Below are positions 48,201 to 60,341 of a DNA stretch of 64,000 nucleotides, one piece after another (the stretch's first letter is position 1; every line of letters starts with the position of its first letter). Source of the DNA: Podospora comata (lineage: Eukaryota > Ascomycota > Sordariomycetes > Sordariales > Podosporaceae). The notes under the pieces are model-generated. The model had not been told where the DNA came from, searched no databases, and saw nothing but the letters and a program-made list of their open reading frames with translations. A program made the position numbers and the translations under genes. The DNA lies in the NCBI GenBank assembly GCA_017354895.1, contig CP071495.1:603001-667000 (forward strand), given 5' to 3'.

Positions 48201-51200
48201 TACTTAAAATATTTTATAAAGTATCCCGAAAATATAGCCTGAGTAGGTTATAGCCCATATTTTATTTCTTTAATTAAAATTACTATAACATAATTCCAAA
48301 AAAGAGGAAATTCTTTAAGTGACCCACTTATCCTTTTAAAATATCCTTATGTTACCTTACCTAAATGCCTCGGTATATTCCTATTCACCGTAATCTTCTC
48401 ATTGATTTTGCATTCTTATGACTAATCCTTTCTCGTTTTATAATCTTAACGGACTATCCTACATATAATTATTTACTATTATAATCCTTCAAGAAAAACC
48501 TACGTCAAATTATACATATAAAGTTTCCAAATATTTAGGTTATTCTTTTAACTAAAGATATACATAGAGGCGGAATAATCTTTTACCTAATATTTCTATT
48601 GTATTAAAATAAAATAATGATTAATTAGTAAAACTTTAAAAATATAAGGTCAAAGTTAAACGGTAAGGTGATGTACTTTTTAAATAAAGGAAGAATATCT
48701 TTACAGATTTATAAACTAATATGGTTAAAATTTCAGTTTTTATAATTAGGCCATTACCGGCTATATATCTATAAACTATCTCTTTACTTTGAATAATTGA
48801 AAAATAAACACTAGTATTCTCTTAACCTTTTATTCTATTTACTACATTCATTATATTAAATATCGTTCTATATATTTCACTTTCCTTTTAACATTAACTA
48901 TTCGAGACTCAGCTTTACATTCATCATTTTTCTATTACTTAAAGTCTTTACTATAGAACTATCCAGTACTACTATACTTAGCTATCCCTATAAATAGATT
49001 AATAACCCCACATGATGTAAATTTTCTTTTCAAAGTCCTTGTTAAAACTATTTCCAAATCTCAAAAATTATACGTATAATAATATTATCTTAAACCCCAA
49101 TGCTAACACTATTAGCTTATCATTATGATTTCTTATAATATATTTAACCAATAAGAATTTTATTTACCTTTTACTACTTTAAACCGTCTAATATCCTTTT
49201 TATAGAGAGGTTTTTAATAACCTAGTCTAGTCAGAGTTTATGATACACTTTGTGAATTAATTATTTGCAAATACTCTGATAACTATTTCAAAGTTCGGTA
49301 CTCCCAAATAATAGATATATTTACCTATGATTTAAATATAGTAGTTTTATTCCATTAAAATATTCAATAGAGTTTATATCTGCATTATATTTTTGGAACA
49401 AATACATAATATAAAAATATTGTAATCTTGATTATAACGTATGTTATTATTCTTTTATTTATACTTTTACCTTTTATGTATATTAAAAAGAAATTAAATA
49501 ATAGAGTTTGGCCTATATTTAATAGGACTTATCATCTATTAACTTTGCAAGCTATTAGGGTTATAGAAACATCGTAATATTAAAAAGTACGTTAAGTTTA
49601 TTTTTTTCTAGTATACTATTTTATATTTATAACATTTTTACATCAATTAATCAAGCATCAATAAAAAATGATTGAGGAGGTGCCTTGAATGATTGTATCA
49701 TCATCACTTCTGAATATTAGACAAGTATAGTTTTTCAACTAATATAAAGCAAGATATAACTAAAATAAAAAAGGGCCATTCAAAGTTTTTGGATTATGAA
49801 TGTGTTTAGTTTAATTTTATGTTGACTTTATTTCATAGTAGAAACGATTTCTAACTATTAATAATTTTAAAAGATTTTCTCAATGTAAAAGGGGATTTTG
49901 GTATTTACATTAGAGTTCAGCAAAGAAGTTTTAACTTTTAGTAATTGTTGATAACTAAACATTATATAGTTATTAAGAATTCCTATATACAAACCAGTGT
50001 AATAAGGATTTTGATTCATGATGAATCTTATCGAATGATGAAGTAATAGTATTATCAAATATTTGAGCTATCCTGATAGGAAATACTAAAAAAGGCTTTT
50101 TCATTGTTTTAAATATAGTAATTAAATCAATCTTTTAAGGAATTCAGATGAGTATTTTTTAATTGCTAGAATTATAGTAATAAGTAACACTTAATAATAG
50201 TATTTAGGTATTACTTTAAGTAGTTTGGTACATATTCTATTATAGGAGTACATAGTTGTGGAGCTGTTTAAACATGACATTATATTTATTATTCAAGACT
50301 TGGTATATAGAGGAATTTTAAAAACACAAAATGATATAATAAAATGAAGAGGGTTTTTATCAGTAATGTTTTTATTTAAAGCAATATAGGACCTATACTT
50401 TGGAGGGAGTGGGTAAAAGGTAGGACCTAGTAATTGAAACTAGCATATAGACACGCTTAAAATATGAGCTTGTAGTCCTATTTAATTTTAAACCCTTCTT
50501 CCATTAATCGATCTTTCTTTTAGGTAATAAACTAGATTTTGTTCTATTAACTTTATACTCTCCTATTATGATACGGTTTTTGTCTAGTTTCCCACAAAGT
50601 ATCAATATTATATTTAATATAATTATTTTACGATCTCAAAATTCTGAAATTCTAGAACAATTTTCATAAACACTTTAATAGTCTTTACATCTGTATAGAC
50701 TTTTCAAAACTATACCTTCTATTTAATTATTCACGTAACACAAAAACCTAGTTAAACTATTACTCTATATGTTATCAAAAGTAATGGATTAACATAAATT
50801 TTCATGTTTTTTCAATATTATGAGTCTGTATTGTTTTTCGATACACATAATCAAATATTTTCTATTAATAAATGGTATAAAAACTAAATTATCTTTTAGT
50901 ACTGTTTATATATACGTAATATAAATTACTCATATGAATCTATTTAAACAATTTTTTTCAATAGAGGGCCTCTTTATAGGATACAATGGAAGAAATTTAG
51001 AAGTATGAAATATTAGTATATTCACTTTTCTTCTAAATATTGGGTCATTTCAGTAATTACTTGGCCATGTTCTGTTCACTTCATATAATCTTAACATAAT
51101 ATATTTCTTTTCTATTTTCATCGGAAATACCTTTCTCAACATTATTAATAGATAGTTAACATATGAAGATTGAAATAATACAGTTGCGTAAGGTATATAG

Positions 51201-52836
51201 GCTTCACCTTTAAGTTTTTATATCTATTAATAGGGACCCAATTAACTATGTCTCCGAAAAAGGCTTCTTCATAGATGGATGCTATCATAAAAATGTCTGA
51301 AGCTATACAATATTGATATATTTACTTTGTTCACTACTTTTATTACTTTTAATGGTGAATTAATAATAATTCCAACTAACAACTTTCCACCATCCCAATA
51401 TTATATTTTTCCTTCTTAATTTGATGAAAATATGACTTCTGTACTGAACTTCATTGTTTTATGAGCTCAAACCTTTTTAAATTATTCAATAATATAAATA
51501 AACCCTTTCAAAAGTTTGAAACACTCAAAGCCCTTTTTAAATTATACGTTTTACTTAATGCTTCACATAAACCATAGTATTATATCAATATTATATGCGT
51601 TAAAATTAATTAAATACTTCATGATATTAATTAGTCTTTTATATGATGAAAACATAGCTTCCTTCTATGTTATTCTTTTAAAAATTTAAAATCCTACATT
51701 GTAGCTTTACTTTGGTTTTCGTTATTTACATTTTACTTTCCCATTTTATTAATAAATAAAGACCCTATTCCTATAGTTTACATTTTATCGCGGCACTTTT
51801 ATTAAAAAATATTCATTATTGACTTTTCATAATATTATGAAAACATCAATAGTATTTAGTGTAATACAGTATTCAATATGATATTACATTTATTCTTGGT
51901 TCATTATTTGTAATTTTACTTTATTATTTAATTGATAAATCTTCTTATTTAAGATTAAGACTTTGATATTTACCGTCATTATTAATTTTTTCTATTGTTC
52001 TCACTGTTTAACAATAACTATTGAATCTTTTGTTTAAAAATACCAGTTATACTATTTTGAAGAAACAATCTCCTTTTTTTTTAATTCTGCATTCAATTTA
52101 TGTTTCTGAAGAAAGAGATTAATCTCTTTTTTTTACTATATTTAATATTATCCGTAGTATCGTTACGTTTTTGTATTATGAAATATACCTTTTACTAAAT
52201 CCGTTTTTAAAGTACGATGTACTATATACATGTTTCTAATTTTTACATGTTATATAATTTACCTCTAACTTCTTTTTTATGCAATAAACTATCTACGTTC
52301 TTAATGAATCTTTATTTTAAGTATTAATATTAGAAAAGAACAGAAAAAAAAATTGAAACGTTACTGTACACCGTTAACATCAAATATTGGGCCAATATTA
52401 ATACTATAATATAAAAACTATAAATATATGGGGTCCTAATTATTGAGGTGTATATCAGTAAGAAACCGCTTAATAAAGTAGGGTTTCTTCGGATTATTAA
52501 TGTATCTGTATTTTAACTCTCTAAACATTCTTAGTAACATTAACAATAAGTTATTAGTATTCTTACGTACAATCCTTTTGTTTTTCTAACATTGGTTTTC
52601 TTATCACCTATAATTTAATATAAGATTTATGCATAATTAAATGAACTATATACTTTTTATACTTTGGCTTGATAATAACAAAATTATCATATTTCTATTA
52701 ATCAATTTTGTTGATTGACTTTCATTTCAAAAAGTTATTTTTAATTATAAAATAAAACTAAATATTATCAAAGCACCTATATTTAATTTATCTTTAACTA
52801 CTTTTATTTTATGAATAGAATTAAACAATGTAATTA
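42261..52836. other. AT-rich gene-free heterochromatin, probably RIP-degraded repeats
   Basis: More than 10 kb of very AT-rich DNA dense in TA steps, stops in all frames and A/T runs. No open frame above about 65 codons looks real. A small GC-richer island (about 45010-45130) and one at 53.9-54.1 kb further on hint at other relics, but I cannot name them. Composition fits repeat-induced point mutation of old transposons. Confidence 0.75.
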
Positions 52837-53050
52837 TATAACGAATCCCTATCCAGAACAATTTAAAAAAAATACTAGTTAAAAGCACTTCTGAACAATT
52901 CTGCGTGGTTCGGTATAGCTAAAGACTATACAACAAATGGCTTGTCTTAATCACAATAGTCTGAATACCAATAACTATAACTTAAATCTATTACATACTG
53001 CGGAACTATCTATCTACACTAGCCAGTTTCTCTGTATATATAGACTAGTA
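52837..53050 (-). mobile_element. Degraded LTR (copy B), recognisable right half
   Basis: Minus-oriented like copy A; the shared part (CCCTATCCAGAAC, GCACTTCTGAACAATTCTG, CATACTGCGGAACTATC, tatatatag) is clear to about 53050. The remaining end differs from the other copies and may reach about 53230. It is the most AT-shifted copy and so probably the oldest. Confidence 0.65.
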
Positions 53051-54077
53051 AAATTACCTAGATTACTATACTAAGCGTGGTCCTGGATTACTTCCAGCGT
53101 TAGCTCAGTATAGATTATAGACTAAGAGTGATCCTGGATCACACTGGTTACTTCAAGACTATTTAAATTACTACGCTCTCAATGCTTTAGGGCGCACCAC
53201 TTCCTATTTGTTCCCGTAGTGATCAATTAGCATTCTCTGTACCCCATATACCATTTAACTTACTTATTAGCTTAATTATAATATAATACCCCTGCTTCAG
53301 GTCGATACTTTGACCATTACGTCTCAAAAATCACTAATTTTTCTTCTCCACTTAATTTTCCTTACTAAATCTCTTTTTTTTTACTTTTTTTTCTTAAAGC
53401 CTTTAACTATATTTAACCGTATATTTGAAAGTTCTAATCCGAAATCTTCCTAACGTGTATCGCTCGGAATTATTTTTCTTTGTTGAAAGTATAAAGCTAT
53501 ACCGTATTCTTACTACTTTTTTAAAGGCTTAACGTATAAAATGCTAAGAAGCTTTTTTGTTATAGTGAGTACATTTACCGCGGGTATACCTATAATAATA
53601 TTATTACTCGGTTTTGATCTATATATTTTGCCCTTTATATTCTTTTTCCTTTTTTTAATGTATAAATATATATAGTTTAACTGTATGAAAACCGAGACTA
53701 AATAATTAGCCTGTAAAGAGAAACTTACTCAAGAACGTCTTTAATATATTTAGTGTAAAGTCTAAAAGATTGAACGTATAGTTAAGGAAATTCGTACGAC
53801 TTTATTTTATTTTCATTAATAATACCGCTACCATTCGTTATATAGTGCCGAAATAGTATAATTTAGTTTTATTTCCTTAAATAAAGTTAAGGTAACTAAT
53901 TATTATGAATTGGAAATTATTATCGCCGCGTAGGTCCTAAGTACTATCGATATAATTAATTAAGACATTATGTTGAATAATATCGCTTAAATCGATCCTT
54001 CCTTTCGCCTTTACTGGAAACTTCCCTAAATCTTCCGGCGGAATCCCTTCTATTTCTTAAAGTAACTAACGTACATT
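53051..54077. other. AT-rich stretch without gene
   Basis: Decayed sequence between the LTR copy and the second pogo element; a few GC-richer spots but nothing nameable. Confidence 0.5.
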
Positions 54078-54184
54078 ATAAGCGAACAACCAATATGAGC
54101 GAGCGACCAATATAAGCGAGCGACCACTTTTTTCACGCGACGCGTAACCTCACCCTCGAAACCTTATTTTCTCAACAATCCAAA

Positions 54185-56234
54185 ATGCCATCCACTTCAA
54201 AGGAAGCCTATATAATCTTAAGCCTTAAAGTTCTTCAAAAAAATAAAAATATAAATATATTAGCTACAGCCAAGATATATAACGTCGATCACAGTACGCT
54301 CAGACACCGACGCGTTGGCCGGCCTATATAACGCGATTCTACGCGTAAATTAAAGAAGCTTGCTGAATCCGAAGAGGATGCTATTATTTAATACGTTATT
54401 AAGCTAGAAACTCAAGCTTTTCTACCAAGATTACGTAGTGTAGAAAATATAGTTAATTAATTACTACGCGTACGCGACGCGCTCCCTATTAGTAAACTCC
54501 AAGTATATAACTTTATTAAACATAAATTATAGCTCCGTACGTATTTTACGTAAAAATACGATTACTTGAGGGCTAAGTACGGGGATCTAAAGGTTATCAC
54601 CGAGTAATTTACGTTCGTACGGAATACTAAAACTAAATAATATTATAAATAATAATATCTATAATTTTAACGAGATTAGATTTATAATAGATATTATTTT
54701 CGTAGGTATAGTAGTTACAACTTCGGACGGCCTTAATAAGTTAAAACTAGCCTAGCTTAATAACCGCGAATAAGTAACGGTAACCTAGAGATTTAATACC
54801 CTCGGCTAGGCTATCCCTCCCTTTATTATTTTAGCTGTATAGTATTACTTTACTAACTAAAATACCGAGTATAATTTACTATTTATTTAACGTATTATAA
54901 TTACCGAGAATAACTAGATTATTAATCCATTAACTTAAGTAGTTTAATTATTATATAGTATTCCGTATAAAGGGTAAATACCGGTTATTAATCTTCGATA
55001 GCTATAAAAGCTACCACTCGACCGAATTCGAGCGCTACTATTAATAAAATAATATTATTATACTCTATATACCTCCGCACTTTTCCTACCTCTTTCAGCC
55101 ACTCAATATTAGCTGCTTTAAGCCGTTAAAATCGGCGTACGGTCGACAGATCGAAGACTTAATACGTATATATATTAACTATATAAGTAAACTCGAGTTC
55201 CTTGATATCTTCTACGAGGCCTTCTTCGCTTTAATAATAAAGAAAAATATATAAAGTGCCTTTGCGGGTGTTAACCTTGTACGGTACGATCTAGAGAAGC
55301 TACTTTGTAAGTTAAATATAAAGTTTCGTACGCTAATACCTCCAAACTTACAACCCGGCACTATAGAACCTTAGTGTCACGGCTTGACACTCAGTGGGGC
55401 GCAGGCGCACCACGGACCAATCGTTAGTATGGGAGCCCGGACCAATCAGAACGGGATCATTGGGATCGAGGATCGATCCAGAAGAGTCAATCCCAAAGGG
55501 GACAGTATCGATAGGATCGATGGTCGAGTCTATCGATCCAGGACGGCGCCAGGCTTGGCACCGGGACTATATATACGGAGGAACTGGCTGGTGTAGATAG
55601 ACAGTTCCGCAGTATGCAATTCAAGCTTGTATTCACGGGATCTAGTGTTTACATTGAGACATCTTGTTGTGCACTGTTTAGCTGCACCGAACCACGATTA
55701 TTCAGAAGTGCCTTCGACTAGTATCCCTTTCAGAGGTCCTGGATAGGGGTTCGTCACACTTAGGTCTTTTAGATACTATTTAACTCTCGAGAAACTAATT
55801 TACAATTAATACTTATTAAGACTTGCATCACTAACCATTAAAATAGCTCCCCGACTTTAATATTAGTTGCGGTAGACTAGTTTACTAAGGGTATAACGGC
55901 TATAATTCACCAGGTAACTCTTTTTTGTACAGAGGTCTCTTCGCTCCGTAAGGCCAATAAGGTACTAAGTAAGCGCCGGATAGCTAAAAAAACACGTGTG
56001 AGGCTTGGAGAGTCACTTACTATACAAGAGGCACAGAGTTTACTGGATCAAAAGGCCGTGGATAGGGAGGGAGTGCAAAAAACGCAGCCAGATAGTAGTA
56101 ATTCAAGGGGGGCTCGTACGAAGGTTCAGTGCTGTGGTGTATGCGGTAAGCCTGGCCATAATGCGCGCACTTGCCAGGAGGCTGCAGAAGTATCTCATTC
56201 AGCTGTTTCTGATGTAATTATGGTTGCTTCCTAG
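54185..56234 (+). pseudogene. pogo-type transposase with C-terminal zinc knuckle, inactivated
   Basis: Starts MPSTSKEAYIILSLKVLQ at 54185, with HTH segments (NILATAKIYNVDHSTL). Numerous stop codons, mostly TAA/TAG of RIP type. The DDE domain is traceable by IYNFNETRF, RLLIFDSYKSYHSTEFE and FQPLNISCFKPLKSAYGRQIE. The first and third catalytic Asp positions read Asn (family NFDET and QPLD), and the second Asp is kept. The coding DNA is split by an LTR insertion near 55375. After it comes LRKANKVLSKRRIAKKTR and a CX2CX4HX4C zinc knuckle (CGVCGKPGHNARTC) before the stop at 56232-56234, as in many fungal Fot1-like transposases. Confidence 0.85.
55375..55758 (+). mobile_element. Solo LTR (copy C) with perfect 5-bp target duplication
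   Basis: 384 bp, begins TGTCACGG and ends GTTCGTCACA. Flanked on both sides by cttag (55370-55374 and 55759-55763). TATA-like tatatata at about 55568. It lies inside the pogo transposase and is visibly less AT-degraded than its host, so it is younger than the pogo insertion. No gag or pol is present. Confidence 0.9.
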
Positions 56235-56298
56235 TCTTGTTGTGTAGTAATTGAGGATAATAGTATAAGGGTTGTGAAAAAGTGGTCGCTCGCTTATA

Positions 56299-59200
56299 AT
56301 ATATGTTAATTACATACCTATGCTTAAAAACCAACTAACTTTGTAATATAGTATATAATATATTAATTATTACGTCGGAAACACAGATTCGATTTCCGTC
56401 GAGATTTTCATACTATTAAAATCAATAAATACTTGTCGCGATTTTAACGCGTCTCTTTTTATTTATACTAACTTCAGTTAGTTTAAGTATTGCCGGTAAA
56501 ATCTTTTTACCTTATCGGGGTAATTTACATCTAGAATTAGTTTTCACGAGTTATTTATAGCCGGGCTACCTAATTAACTATCTAATATTCTAATTAAGTT
56601 ATATCAAACCGTAAATCTAATATTTCTTTATACTGTATTCTTTTCTTGATTTTCCGCTATTCTTTAATATTAACTTTACTTACCGGTATACGAGTTCCAA
56701 AAATAAAATGTAGAAAATACCTAACTGTAAACGAATTATACCAAATAACTTTAATTTTAATATTATCTCAAATACTTTTCCCTTAACTTTAAATAAGCTT
56801 ACTCCCCTATAGTCTAGCTTCCAATTGGGTCTTTTAATACTTAAATTATCTATATAAAGGAATACTATATCCCTTTCTTTAAAATAAGGTTCCTCCAGCT
56901 TTTTAATATTATAATATTTCTATATCTTTTTTTTTATAAACTCTAGTTTTTCTTCAAACATAGTACAAAATATATACAATTTATTTACTTTAACCCTAGC
57001 CCTAAATACTTTTTATATTTAGTCCCTACCCTAGGTTTACTTTCTATTGAAAGGTTTCAAACAACGGTGTAATTCTGATTATTTTCCCTAGTAATATATC
57101 ATCTATTCATTATAATATAAATAGTAATTTGATATAATTAATTTACTTAAAATCCATATGATTCTGCTAGTATTATTTCATATCTTGATTAAAGTATTCC
57201 GCTAAATGATAGATTTAAAAATAGAAAGCCGTCAAGACTTTACTTACTACCCATACACTACTGTTATATACCGTAGTATTATATTTATTAACTATTTAAC
57301 CGGCTAGGTATTTTTATAATGAAAAAATTTCACTTACATAATAATCCTATTGATTACTGTTAATATTTTATTATACTTAACGCCGGTTAATGTATTTTTA
57401 ATTTTAGTACTTTAATAAAAAGTTCATCGTAATTAAACTTTAGAATCGTTTCGCTATTAATAATAACTCCAAATATCTATATGGCTTATACGTCGTTACC
57501 TGTATTTTGCTTCTTCAATATTATTATTAATCTTTAATTAATTAAAGTATTACTTAACATGCTCCATAATATTTATAATATTCATATATCCTCCAAACTT
57601 TAACTTACAAACTTCCATTGTTAATACTACCCTATTAGCTAGCTTTATATATATCCAATTCCTATACTCTAGTTTTCGCTCACTATTTTTGTTAAATTCC
57701 TTGTAGCCTTTATTTTTTATTAATATTATCCTATGATGTTATTATTTACTTTCCCTTAATGTTTATCAAAAATAATTTATTTTTAGAATATTGCGTCAAA
57801 TCTTTTTACGGTTAAAATAAACATTTAAAAGTACTTTTTAGCTTCCCCTTGAGTAGTCGTAACATTCTTTTAGAAATCCTCTCATCATAATTGGCTCGAC
57901 GGTTAAATATAGCTACCCTAACGCTCTCCAAACCCTTTTTATACTTGATCTAAAAATTAAATTTTAAAACATACTTCCATTGCTACGTCTACTGAGCGTT
58001 AAGGACCCTCAAAATCATAAAGTATCGTAGGTTTTGTACTTTATATAGACCTATACCTTGTAAATAATCTTATTAAAGTATAACTTTGATGTTTTGAACG
58101 CTTTCATAGTAGCGAGTAGCTTCTTATTATAAAATAAATAATTTGAACGTACTTTCTTTAACTTTTCGAAAAGAAAGTAATCGGATATGGCTTTCCGTTA
58201 TCGTTCCGTTAGCCTAATTATTTACCAATTGTATAATTTAACACATTAACCTCGATTTCGAACAGTTAATTAAAGTCTAATAATTTAAATACTGAAACCT
58301 TTGCAGTAGTTTCCTTCAACTTTTAAAAAGCCTCCTTTCTTTCCTACTTCTACTAAAGCCTGACGTTTTTTTTTCAATTAAATAATTAATTTTATAACTC
58401 TTATAGATTTCCACATAAATATCCGATAGAAACTTTTAAACCCTAACAATTCTTTAATACATATCTAGAATTATGATATAAACTAGTTTTTAATTACCGT
58501 AATTTTCCTAACTTTATTTAATCCTTTTTAATAATATTGAATATTTTGAGTATTTTTTCATTTATATATATATAGCACTCGCTTTCCTTTTTCTTAATTG
58601 AGAGCCCAGTTTTATATACTATATTTAGCATCTCCTATATATTTTACTTATATTAGTTTAAAGTATATAAGTAAATAAAAACGTCGTCGGAATAATATAT
58701 TATCATTTTATGGAGGAGATTCCGGATCGTATAATTATCGAAAGATTGAAGGGTTAGGAACGTATTCATCAATTTAAGCAATATTATAAAATATTTGCAA
58801 TATTCATAGAGTGTATGAAACGCTATTATTTATTTATCCCCTACCTTAACTTACATATAGGCATATTTAATAAATGAATTTAAACCTACACAATATCACA
58901 CCCTAATCAGTTAACTCCGTAATTTAACTATTAAGAGTGATCATAATGATTTTTGACTCTTTTACTATTCAATTAACGGTATTATAATGTAGTTATACAC
59001 TATGTTTTTTTTTCCGTACGAGAAACATAAGATATTTTATCAATAATATACACTCTTTAATATCATTTTTTCTAGATGCTTATTTGAACATTCTCTTAAC
59101 TCCTTGCTTTACATGTTATAAATATAATAAACTTTAAATAAATATAACATAATTCCTTCTTTTGATTTAATTTGGTAATGTTATGGTCCTTACTGTAACT

Positions 59201-59946
59201 ATTCCTCTAACTACTCAATGATAAAGGTTAAATATCCTTAATATGTTATTAATACCACGTTTATCTTACCTTTTTTTATATGATTATAGTAAATATATTT
59301 ATTAACTTGTAATATCGCTAGTAACATTGTTAACTTTACTTCTTCAGTTTTACTGCTTACATCAATAAAGTATATTATTACTTCTTACACTCTTTACGGT
59401 AATACTGTAAAGGGTACTTATTGTACAGTTTACTCTATACGTATTTTTAATTTCTTATTGTTAAGTAAATATTTTTAAGGATCTTTTAGTCATCAATAAC
59501 TACTACTCTTTTAATCCATAGTTAAATCATGAACTTTATATTATAATTACTTCCCAAAAACTTTTTTTCAAGGGTCCTGAATTCATAATATTCAATTTAT
59601 CTACTATCATTTTCCCTTCGCTTATAATCTTTAAAGCTAGCATTTCTTTATACACTTTTTACGTTAAAATAATCTTTATATACCGATCCATTCCTTCTTT
59701 TTCTTTTCTAATATTTTCATTCAACATATATAGTATAAAAAAAGAAATTGACTTCTATACCTTTATTTATTGATATTAACACTTAAAGATCTAATTAGTA
59801 CGTTATAATTCAAAGGCGATTATTCTTTTCATTTCTTTTCATATACTAGTGACCTTATTGATAACTATCGGGCTGTTATTTTATACTGTCGCTTTATGCC
59901 GGTACTCAGACTATATCTTGTATAGTCCGTTAAATATTATTAGTTT
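56299..59946. other. AT-rich gene-free block
   Basis: 3.6 kb of highly AT-rich DNA, no coding frame and no named element. Confidence 0.6.
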
Positions 59947-60341
59947 TGTCACGGTTTGGAAGCCAGTGGGGCTATAAGAAACCAATCAGGGCTGGACCGA
60001 GCGATAGAGCGGGGCTCACGGTCCAGGTGGACGGAACGGACTAATAGGAGGTGGATCATTCGAGAGCTAAGGGAATCATGAATGATGCCTGGGAATCATT
60101 TATGATCTTCGAAGAAAGAGAATAATCTATATTTTGGCATAGGTCTATATATACGGAGGAACTGGCTGGTGTATATAGACAGTTCCGCAGTATGCAATAC
60201 AAGTCACAATCGTTGGTATTTAGACTATTGTGATCGAGACAAACCATTGTTGTACACTGTTTAGCTGTACCGAACCAGGATTGTTCAGAAGTGCCTTCAA
60301 CCAGTATCCCTTTCGGAGGTTCTGGATAGGGGTTCGTCACA
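59947..60341 (+). mobile_element. Solo LTR (copy D)
   Basis: 395 bp, begins TGTCACGG and ends GTTCGTCACA, same family and orientation as copy C. The right ~200 bp (from tatatacggaggaactgg on) is very similar, while the left half differs. Flanks agttt / gttct give at best an imperfect target duplication. Much richer in GC than the surrounding DNA, so comparatively recent. No internal region. Confidence 0.85.

Larger units (their letters stand above)
54078..56298 (+). mobile_element. pogo/Fot1-type DNA transposon with TIRs, inactivated, carrying a nested LTR
   Basis: The left side has three tandem 17-bp units (54078-54094, 54095-54111, 54112-54128), the last being ATAAGCGAGCGACCACT. The right side has its exact reverse complement once, at 56281-56297. 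The inverted match extends inward to the gtgaaaa/ttttcac steps (54112-54136 with 56274-56297). TA dinucleotides flank the AGCGAGCG..CGCTCGCT core, as expected of Tc1/mariner-pogo target sites. Without the 384-bp LTR (55375-55758) the element is about 1.8 kb, the usual Fot1 size. Confidence 0.85.

Noticed and set aside
49867-50058. 63-codon minus-strand frame in the AT-rich block
   Set aside because: Ile/Asn/Tyr-rich translation expected by chance in AT-rich DNA.
55384-55600. Plus-strand open frames of about 70 codons
   Set aside because: They lie inside LTR copy C and are not conserved in copy D.
55998-56234. Zinc knuckle read as a retroelement nucleocapsid
   Set aside because: It is continuous with the LRKANKVLSKRR segment of Fot1-like transposases and ends just before the pogo inverted repeat, so it belongs to the DNA transposon.
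60056-60340. 94-codon minus-strand open frame
   Set aside because: Lies wholly within LTR copy D in antisense; not a gene.
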